A stretch of 51,735 nucleotides of DNA from Pseudomonadales bacterium (GTDB lineage: Bacteria > Pseudomonadota > Gammaproteobacteria > Pseudomonadales > Ketobacteraceae). Shown piece after piece: positions 45,401 to 51,735 of the stretch. The notes beneath the pieces are model-generated. The model was not told the DNA's origin. It made no database searches and was given only the letters and a program-made list of their open reading frames with translations. Location of the stretch: the NCBI GenBank assembly GCA_002708905.1, contig PAPM01000042.1, positions 1-51,735 on the forward strand, read 5' to 3'. Position 1 is the stretch's first letter, and every line of letters starts with the position of its first letter. The position numbers and the translations under genes are program-made.

Positions 45401-46089
45401 TTGAGCTGTTGCAGAATTCAGCAAAAGAATACCCCTACACCCTGGTACTCATGGACTGCCAGATGCCGACGCTGGACGGCTACGAAACCACACGAAAGAT
45501 ACGAAAAGGGCTGGCCGGAGAACGCTATCGCCAGGTTCCGATTGTTGCCATGACAGCCAACGCCATGAGTGGTGACCGCGAAAAGTGCCTGGACGCTGGC
45601 ATGAACGACTATCTTCCCAAACCCATCAGCATCAACCGCCTGCACGAGAAGCTGTGCATCTGGTTGAAGCAGGAATCTCCGACCGGAACAGACTTGCCCA
45701 ATATTCCCACGCACTTGGAAGACGCGCTGTGGAATGAGGAGGAAGCGTTGAAACGGGTGCGCCATAAGCCGGAGCGTCTGGTCACACTAATATCCATGTT
45801 CAAGCAAGGCAGCCCCAAGCTGATTGACGAGATTCGAGAAAATCTGGACAAAGGCGATATAAGTGGCGCAATCCACAGCACTCACACACTCAAAGGCGTG
45901 GCAGGTAACCTGAGCGCCAATCTGTTAATGAAAGCGGCTGAAATCCTGGAGCTGAAATTACGCTCCGATGATCTGGATGACTTGATGCCGATGGTGGAAA
46001 ACATCATTCAGGAGCACTCACGGGTACTACTGCTGCTTGATCAGTATCAACAGGCAAACAGCAGCGCCAAACACACTGCTTCAAAATAA
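42430..46089 (+). CDS. Tripartite hybrid sensor histidine kinase (BarA-like layout)
   Basis: About 1,219 residues from the ATG at 42430; the frame is open to a GTG at 42301 but that segment contains an operator and has no ribosome site. Order: helix at about 12-35, extracytoplasmic dCache-like sensor (to about 335), second helix at about 340-360, HAMP (to about 415), PAS (about 440-560), HisKA with His561 in MSHEIRTPMNG, HATPase (DTGIGI and GGTGLGLAIV), receiver 1 with Asp852 (FLDMQMPDMDG), receiver 2 with Asp1009 (LMDCQMPTLDG), and a histidine phosphotransfer domain with His1152 (STHTLKG). Phosphate should pass to an unlinked response regulator; none is adjacent. Ligand unknown. Confidence 0.92.
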   Translation: MDGRKTGALRRQLAGWFLAIGLLPWLVVAVISYYQTRNSLSHAAENDLAHTAAEKVRFINNWFKYRWMDINLQANDPANLELLLQLEQAFRASGQSASAFIQSPPWHAIVDSQHHDLHNVLNNYDYIYDLFLIDSDGNILFSVARENDLGTNLFSGPLQHTRFAQAVARTLTQQHPSFSDLERYAPSGNLISSFLVAPVFDQEATLRGALAFQIRLDLIYEALAYDQADDVYHYLVGTDGLLRSPLNGDDVLRHEIKTPTFAAWRAIQQAVTGHSGDDRPATFLYESASDKEVLGQFNSISVQDINWVLLSEIEKETAYAFSNWLAKFDSVLLMLSTLSIAVAAVYFSKRLSHPITQLNNAVEAFALNKPVQPLTLNSGNEIETLTENFNKMIAARERYEGQLRVSEAATRAALNELNEQQFALSHHAIVAITNIKGDILYVNRKFEEVSGYTSEELIGKNHRLLNSGYHPISFFRNMYLNITKGKVWHGEICNRAKAGHLYWVATTIAPLKNKEGKIDRYMAIRTDITEQKAIQQELRNARDAAEDAAKAKSEFLATMSHEIRTPMNGVLGMLGLLLRTKLTGDQQHQARLAMSSAESLLVVINDILDFSKIEAGRLDIEQIDFDLSAMLGDLAETIAPKTHDKGLELILDVVEVEHSMVVGDPGRLRQIISNLVSNAIKFTESGEIIIQAALRTTEKYSYRFECTVIDTGIGIPADRIEPIFDSFTQLDASTTRRFGGTGLGLAIVRQLCQLMQGDISVESTLGKGSRFHFHVNLEPSQLSRAVVPPADISGVPMLVVDDNATNREVLRRQLELWGARVDLASSSQQALNLINSKLESLDEPIYQVAFLDMQMPDMDGAHLGETIRGNPKLNGTKMIMMTSIGNRGDANRLAQIGFNGYFPKPTTTSDLLGALAVLLEDGDALAQATPLVTHHYLKSIEIGESATDNDWPQNCRLLLVEDNSINQTVVQGMLEEFELHCETASHGQEAIELLQNSAKEYPYTLVLMDCQMPTLDGYETTRKIRKGLAGERYRQVPIVAMTANAMSGDREKCLDAGMNDYLPKPISINRLHEKLCIWLKQESPTGTDLPNIPTHLEDALWNEEEALKRVRHKPERLVTLISMFKQGSPKLIDEIRENLDKGDISGAIHSTHTLKGVAGNLSANLLMKAAEILELKLRSDDLDDLMPMVENIIQEHSRVLLLLDQYQQANSSAKHTASK

Positions 46090-46116
46090 AAAAGCCCCAA
46101 AATCCGGGGCTTTTTT
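46088..46116. terminator. Bidirectional terminator between the hybrid kinase and purA
   Basis: GCCCC (46094-46098) and GGGGC (46106-46110) with flanking AAAAA and TTTTTT form a hairpin with a T tract on both strands. It terminates the convergent hybrid kinase and purA transcripts. Confidence 0.88.
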
Positions 46117-46136
46117 ATAGGAATGACTATGAGTAA

Positions 46137-47462
<1,326 letters not shown>

Positions 47463-48647
47463 TTAAGAATCGGAAACTACTTCTGTGACCCAGCCGGAGT
47501 TCGTCTGGATCAGTTGCTGATCGCACCCCATGGATTGAGGTGTTTGCGCTGCATCCAGCGCCTGAATCACCACCTCACCGGCGGCTCTCAGTTGTTGCAT
47601 CGCCTGCTGCTGCCCTTCCGCTACCGGATATGGCGCAAAAATTCGCTTACCGGTGAGCGTGCCTGCTACTCGGCGCACCAATGCGGCCAAATCGGTACTG
47701 AAACCGGTGGCGGCCCGGGCCCGACCGAATACCTCGCCGATATGATCATAACGGCCGCCGTTGGCGATAGCCTGTCCCATACCGGGCACATAGGCGCTGA
47801 ATACCGGCCCCGTGTGGTAATGATACCCCCGCAATTCACCCAGGTCGAAATAGAGGGTGACTTGAGGATGAGTGGTCTGCAGTTGATCCGCGATTTGCTC
47901 CAGATCTTCCAGGGCGGCCTTAACAGAGTCCGGCGCCTGGGCCAGACTGGCTTTGGCCTTGGCCAGCACACTGCGGTCTCCCGCCAAAGAGGCTAACGCC
48001 CGTAACATCATCCGGAGCTCCGCGTTTTCCACCTGCTGTTCGAGGAATGCTTCCAGCTCCGGTACGGCCTTGCGCTGATAAATTTCGAATAGCTGCCACT
48101 CTTCGTCACTACCAAGACCGGCTTCCGCCGCCAGCGCTCGATAAATAGCCACATGCCCCAGATCCAGGTGCACATCAGAACAGCCACCCAGGCGCAGGGT
48201 CTCCAGCATCAGGCCGATGACCTCGATGTCACTGGCGATGCCGCCATGGCCATAGATTTCGGCTCCGATTTGAATCAGGCTGCGGCTGGCAGTGAGGCTT
48301 TCCGGTTTTGCGTGCAAAACATGACCGGCATAACAAAGGCGGGTGACGCCTTCGCGGTTGAGGGTATGTGCGTCGATACGGGCCACCTGAGTGGTCATAT
48401 CCGCCCGCACCCCCATCAGGCGCCCGGTCAGTTGATCCGTAAGCTTGAAGGTCTGCAGCGCCAGGTCGTTGCCGGCTCCGGTGAGCAGGGATTCGATATA
48501 TTCCACCAGGGGTGGAAACACCTGCTCATAGCCCCAGCTTTTATAGAGGTCCAACAAGTCCCGACGCAACTGTTCCAGTTTCGCCGCCTGTGGAGGCAGG
48601 ATTTCATCAATCCCATCGGGGAGCAACCATCGATCTGCTGTGGCCAT
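47463..48647 (-). CDS. hisZ: ATP phosphoribosyltransferase regulatory subunit
   Basis: A 394-residue HisRS-like protein without tRNA-synthetase function. I start at the ATG at 48647 because the protein family begins [13 protein letters not shown]; an in-frame ATG at 48710 would add 21 unrelated residues, and neither has a strong ribosome site. [20 protein letters not shown] is the class II motif 2 region, and [10 protein letters not shown] follows. HisZ pairs with short HisG to make the first enzyme of histidine synthesis. Its place between hflC and purA is standard in many gammaproteobacteria. A terminator precedes it, so it may have its own promoter. Confidence 0.92.
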   Translation of the reverse strand: MATADRWLLPDGIDEILPPQAAKLEQLRRDLLDLYKSWGYEQVFPPLVEYIESLLTGAGNDLALQTFKLTDQLTGRLMGVRADMTTQVARIDAHTLNREGVTRLCYAGHVLHAKPESLTASRSLIQIGAEIYGHGGIASDIEVIGLMLETLRLGGCSDVHLDLGHVAIYRALAAEAGLGSDEEWQLFEIYQRKAVPELEAFLEQQVENAELRMMLRALASLAGDRSVLAKAKASLAQAPDSVKAALEDLEQIADQLQTTHPQVTLYFDLGELRGYHYHTGPVFSAYVPGMGQAIANGGRYDHIGEVFGRARAATGFSTDLAALVRRVAGTLTGKRIFAPYPVAEGQQQAMQQLRAAGEVVIQALDAAQTPQSMGCDQQLIQTNSGWVTEVVSDS

Positions 48648-48721
48648 AACGGGTTCGTCGTATTCCTCGGCTGAAAGCTCAAACAATTTAATGTTCACAT
48701 CAGGGGCCATATTTAGCCCAC

Positions 48722-48748
48722 AAAAAAACCGGGGGGCCGCCCCGGTTT
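48722..48748 (-). terminator. Rho-independent terminator between hflC and hisZ
   Basis: AAACCGGGG (48726-48734) and CCCCGGTTT (48740-48748) form a perfect 9-base stem with a 5-base loop. On the minus strand it is followed by TTTTTTT. It separates the hflXKC unit from hisZ-purA. Confidence 0.8.
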
Positions 48749-48768
48749 CCTTATGATAACACGCATCC

Positions 48769-48800
48769 AGCGGCCGAGTTAAACCTTTCGGCCGCTTTTT
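48769..48800 (+). terminator. Second hairpin with T tract on the plus strand
   Basis: AGCGGCCG (48769-48776) and CGGCCGCT (48789-48796) form a perfect 8-base stem with a 12-base loop, followed on the plus strand by TTTTT. All neighbouring genes are on the minus strand, so it would stop transcription running antisense into hflC. Confidence 0.55.
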
Positions 48801-48802
48801 GC

Positions 48803-49669
48803 CTATTGCTGTTTCAGATACTGAAAGAACTCACTGTCGGGCTTCACCAGGATCAGATCATCTTTGCTGCTGAAGACATCCCGATAGGCATCCATGCTGC
48901 GATAAAAGGCAAAGAAATCAGGATCTTTCTTGTAAGCAGTTGCGTAAATGGAAGCAGCTTCCGCATCCCCGGCGCCCCGCAATTCCTCCGCCTGGCGATA
49001 GGCACCCGCCAGGATCTCGGTACGCTCACGATCGGCTGCGGCCCGAATACCTTCGGCCAATTCATTACCACGGGCACGGTGGCTACGGGCTTCCCGCTCA
49101 CGTTCTGCGCGCATCCGGTCGTAAACTGAGGCGCTGGCACTGGACGGCAACTCAATACGCTTGACCCGGATTTCCACCACATCGATACCGAGGGCTTCCT
49201 GGGCTTTGCTGTCGATGGCTTCGGTCAGATCCACCACCAGTTCTTCCCGCTCACCGGCCACCACTTCATAGACCGTACGCTCACCAAACTGGTTACGCAG
49301 TCCTTCATTCACCCGCGGCCCCAACAGCAGACGCACCCGGGATTCCTGGCCGCCACCGGTGGCAATGTAGAATTGCTTGACGTCCTGAATTCGCCACATG
49401 ACAAAAGAATCCACGATCAGGCGCTTTTTCTCCTGAGTCAGATATTCTTCCTGACGCATTTCCAGCACGCGGATGCGGCGATCAAACAGGCGCGGCTCGT
49501 GCACCAGCGGAATCTTGAACTGCAAACCGGGTTGCAGATCTTCCCGCACCACCTCACCGAATTTCAGCAGCACACCGCCTTCGCTTTCCTTGACGGTGAA
49601 CATGGCACTGCTCAAACCCAACGCCAGTACCGCCAACAACAATAGAACAGACATACTCTTGTTATTCAT
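48803..49669 (-). CDS. hflC: HflC, SPFH-domain regulator of FtsH
   Basis: A 288-residue membrane protein. One N-terminal helix (about 6-24: [17 protein letters not shown]) is followed by the SPFH/band 7 domain ([38 protein letters not shown]) and a coiled-coil [19 protein letters not shown]. With HflK it forms the cage around the FtsH protease. The ATG at 49669 overlaps the hflK stop as TAATG and has GGAGAA upstream, showing translational coupling; an in-frame GTG-like start five codons earlier is unlikely. Confidence 0.97.
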   Translation of the reverse strand: MNNKSMSVLLLLAVLALGLSSAMFTVKESEGGVLLKFGEVVREDLQPGLQFKIPLVHEPRLFDRRIRVLEMRQEEYLTQEKKRLIVDSFVMWRIQDVKQFYIATGGGQESRVRLLLGPRVNEGLRNQFGERTVYEVVAGEREELVVDLTEAIDSKAQEALGIDVVEIRVKRIELPSSASASVYDRMRAEREREARSHRARGNELAEGIRAAADRERTEILAGAYRQAEELRGAGDAEAASIYATAYKKDPDFFAFYRSMDAYRDVFSSKDDLILVKPDSEFFQYLKQQ

Positions 49670-50814
49670 TAGCGATTCTCCCATCGGCTTTCACGGGCCT
49701 GGCGAATGCGCTCCAGACCACGCACGGCATCAGAGGTTTTCTGGGTGGTCGTATTGCTCTGCTGGGAGGTATTGGCCTCGATTACGATGGGGTCCACCGC
49801 TGGCCGCTGCTGCATCAGTTTGTCCAGGGGCAAATACATCAGGTTGTTGCCTCCCTCCACGTCCACCAGCACTTTTGACGTACTGCCCAGCACACTTTCC
49901 ATGGTTTCGATGTACATACGCCGGCGCGTCACTTCCGGAGCCAGGCGATACTCAGTGTAGAGACGATCGAAACGGTTGGCCTGACCTTTGGCCCGCTCCA
50001 CCACTTCCGCTTTGTACGCGTTCGCCTCTTCAATCATGCGCTGCGCCTCACCGCGGGCTTCCGGCACGATCTGGTTGGCGTAGGCTTCCGCCTCGTTCTT
50101 GACCCGCTCTTCGTCTTCCCGTGCCTTGATTACGTCATCGAACGCCGCCTTAACATCCTTCGGCGGATGAGCATCCTCGATGTTGAGCTTGTCCACGGTC
50201 AGACCGGTTTTATAGGCATTCAAATATTCCTGCAGACGCTGGTGCACTTCCACAGCAATCGCTTCCCGACCATCCGTGAGCACCCGGTCCATCTCGCTGC
50301 CACCGACCACATGGCGCAGTGCGGATTCCACCGCATTACGCAGGGTATCAATAGGACTGCTGGATTCCAGGAAATAATTGCGCGAATCGGTGACCACGTA
50401 CTGCACCTGAAGATCGATATCCACGATATTCTGATCTTCCGTCAGCATGGTGGCCCGCACCGGCATGGTTTCTCGCTGGTTCACGTCCACCTTCATAACC
50501 GAGTCGACACCCCAGGGATTCCAATGCAGACCGGCGCTCACGGTTTCGTGATACTTGCCGAACCGCAACACCAACGCTTCCTCAGCCTGCTCAACCCGAT
50601 ACAGCCCGGCAACGAACCAGACCACAAGAATCACGCCCAGGATCAACATCAACAATCCGTAGCCGCCGCTGTCGTTACCGGAACCGCCTCCCAGCATGCC
50701 GCCAAACCGGTCCTGCAGCTTTTTGATCACATCGTCCAGATCCTGTTGACCTCGGCCATCTCGGCCACGCCATGGATCCTGATTTCGCCCGCCGCCGGGC
50801 TCGTTCCAAGCCAT
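49669..50814 (-). CDS. hflK: HflK, SPFH-domain regulator of FtsH
   Basis: A 381-residue protein from the ATG at 50814 (GTGGAG upstream), which gives the family start MAWNEPGGGRNQDPW. The Gly- and Arg-rich N-terminus is cytoplasmic. A helix at about 55-80 is followed by the SPFH domain (RVEQAEEALVLRFGKYHETV; GLHWNPWGVD) and a long coiled coil. It pairs with HflC to regulate FtsH. It lies about 80 bases after hflX and overlaps hflC by one base. A longer frame to 50862 lacks a better ribosome site. Confidence 0.97.
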   Translation of the reverse strand: MAWNEPGGGRNQDPWRGRDGRGQQDLDDVIKKLQDRFGGMLGGGSGNDSGGYGLLMLILGVILVVWFVAGLYRVEQAEEALVLRFGKYHETVSAGLHWNPWGVDSVMKVDVNQRETMPVRATMLTEDQNIVDIDLQVQYVVTDSRNYFLESSSPIDTLRNAVESALRHVVGGSEMDRVLTDGREAIAVEVHQRLQEYLNAYKTGLTVDKLNIEDAHPPKDVKAAFDDVIKAREDEERVKNEAEAYANQIVPEARGEAQRMIEEANAYKAEVVERAKGQANRFDRLYTEYRLAPEVTRRRMYIETMESVLGSTSKVLVDVEGGNNLMYLPLDKLMQQRPAVDPIVIEANTSQQSNTTTQKTSDAVRGLERIRQARESRWENR

Positions 50815-50895
50815 ATAGTGCTCCACTTTTTTCAGTGCTCGGGAAATGTTATTGCATCTCAAAACGTTATAACAGGGTTATTATTCCGAATGGGT

Positions 50896-51735
50896 TCAAT
50901 TTCGCAACCCTGACCCGTTTTCTTCTAGGGCAGCCCGATCCAAGTCAAAGCGCTTGATCATTTGCTCCCAGGATTTTTGTGGCATACGGATACACAGCAG
51001 AATATTGCCCTGCTCATCCGCTGTTTCAGACTGCACTGCCTTCAAACCATAGCAGTGGGCGCGCACGGCGGAAAGCCGTGGGGACAGCGTCAATAACCCC
51101 TCCACCATGCGCCTGCCCAAACGTTCATTCAAAATCTGTTGCAGCAGGTCCAGGCCGGCTCCACTGCGGGCCGACAGCCAGACCGCTACCGCCTGACCGT
51201 CATCATTACGATCTATCCGGGGGGCGAAATCCCCCATCAAGTCGATTTTGTTATAGACCATAAGATGCGGCACTTTATCCGCTGCGATTTCGTGCAGAAC
51301 CTCATTCACCTGGAAAATATTGTCTTCACGCTCCGGGGAACAGGCATCCACCACATGCAGAAGAAAATCGGATTCCCGGCTTTCCTCGAGCGTGGCACGA
51401 AAGGCTTCCACCAGTTTATGGGGGAGATGGCGAATGAAACCCACCGTATCTGCGAGAATCACAGGGCCAAGATCAGGTACCTCGATCCGGCGCAGGGTTG
51501 GATCAAGGGTGGCGAACAACTGGTCTGCTGCGTAGACGTCTGACTCAGTAAGGTTATTGAACAACGTGGACTTACCGGCGTTGGTATAACCCACCAGGGA
51601 AACCGTCGGTACTTCAGCCCGTTTGCGGGCACGCCGCCCCTGATCCCGTTGCTTGCGCACTTTCTGCAGACGCTGCTGGATGTACTTGACCCGGGCCCGC
51701 AGCAAACGACGATCCGTTTCCAGCTGGGTTTCGCC
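50896..51735 (-). CDS. hflX: HflX ribosome-associated GTPase (5' end beyond the window)
   Basis: The C-terminal 279 residues of HflX. The frame runs to the window edge with GETQLETDRRLLRARVK, the conserved HflX linker. The G domain follows: G1 GYTNAGKST, G2 with LDPTLR, G3 DTVGFIRHLP, G4 YNKIDL. HflX splits stalled 70S ribosomes in stress. The N-terminal about 150 residues lie outside the window. It heads the hflXKC unit, with hfq expected just upstream in related genomes. Confidence 0.96.
   Translation of the reverse strand, partial: GETQLETDRRLLRARVKYIQQRLQKVRKQRDQGRRARKRAEVPTVSLVGYTNAGKSTLFNNLTESDVYAADQLFATLDPTLRRIEVPDLGPVILADTVGFIRHLPHKLVEAFRATLEESRESDFLLHVVDACSPEREDNIFQVNEVLHEIAADKVPHLMVYNKIDLMGDFAPRIDRNDDGQAVAVWLSARSGAGLDLLQQILNERLGRRMVEGLLTLSPRLSAVRAHCYGLKAVQSETADEQGNILLCIRMPQKSWEQMIKRFDLDRAALEENGSGLRN

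Overview
The window looks like a chromosomal segment of a free-living, probably marine, gammaproteobacterium related to Pseudomonadales/Oceanospirillales. The strongest taxonomic cue is the minus-strand order hflX-hflK-hflC-hisZ-purA at the right end, together with TesB, ChaC, YebC, CysC and a BarA-like hybrid kinase. The many oxygenases, lipases and fatty-acid enzymes suggest an organism that lives on lipids, hydrocarbons or terpenoid/steroid-like compounds. A genus cannot be fixed from the sequence alone. I saw no rRNA, tRNA, CRISPR array, insertion sequence, prophage or integron. No gap between genes exceeds about 300 bases.

Layout. (1) 330-6349, minus strand: a compact oxygenase cluster, in transcription order amidohydrolase, Fe(II)/2-oxoglutarate (TauD-like) dioxygenase, Baeyer-Villiger-type flavin monooxygenase, Rieske oxygenase alpha subunit and a small globin-like protein. 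An inverted repeat lies upstream. (2) 6608-15429: a large lipoprotein esterase/hydrolase, an SDR ketoreductase and an alpha-oxoamine synthase (minus), a divergent membrane acyltransferase (plus), then a fatty-acid hydroxylase and an RND/MMPL exporter (minus). This resembles a kit for making, modifying and exporting an amino-acid-derived (sphingoid-like) lipid. (3) 15601-22424: ChaC, TesB, two poorly known proteins, and a tightly linked acyl-CoA synthetase plus tannase-like hydrolase. (4) 22664-31751: a secreted KatG, a 7TMR-DISM diguanylate cyclase, a lipase lipoprotein, a di-haem cytochrome c coupled by a GTGA overlap to a periplasmic catalase-family protein, and an outer-membrane barrel. (5) 31909-38514: CysC, YebC, an MscS channel, a stand-alone winged-helix regulator, a secreted protein and a Tat-exported PhoX-like phosphatase. 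(6) 38597-41171: a sulfide/persulfide module with an ETHE1-like metallo-hydrolase divergent from a BigR-type ArsR sensor, a DUF442 phosphatase-like protein and a TauE/SafE exporter, sharing an AT-rich operator. (7) 41260-51735: an MpaB/DUF2236 oxygenase divergent from a tripartite hybrid kinase, then purA, hisZ, hflC, hflK and partial hflX.

How the genes may work together (inference). Region 1 plus the esterases and acyl-CoA synthetase could oxidise a cyclic or branched ketone to an ester, hydrolyse it and activate the acid to a CoA thioester. Region 2 reads better as lipid anabolism. Region 4 is dominated by peroxide and haem chemistry outside the cytoplasm. Region 6 is the most securely interpretable regulatory circuit, because the sensor cysteines, promoter and operator are all visible.
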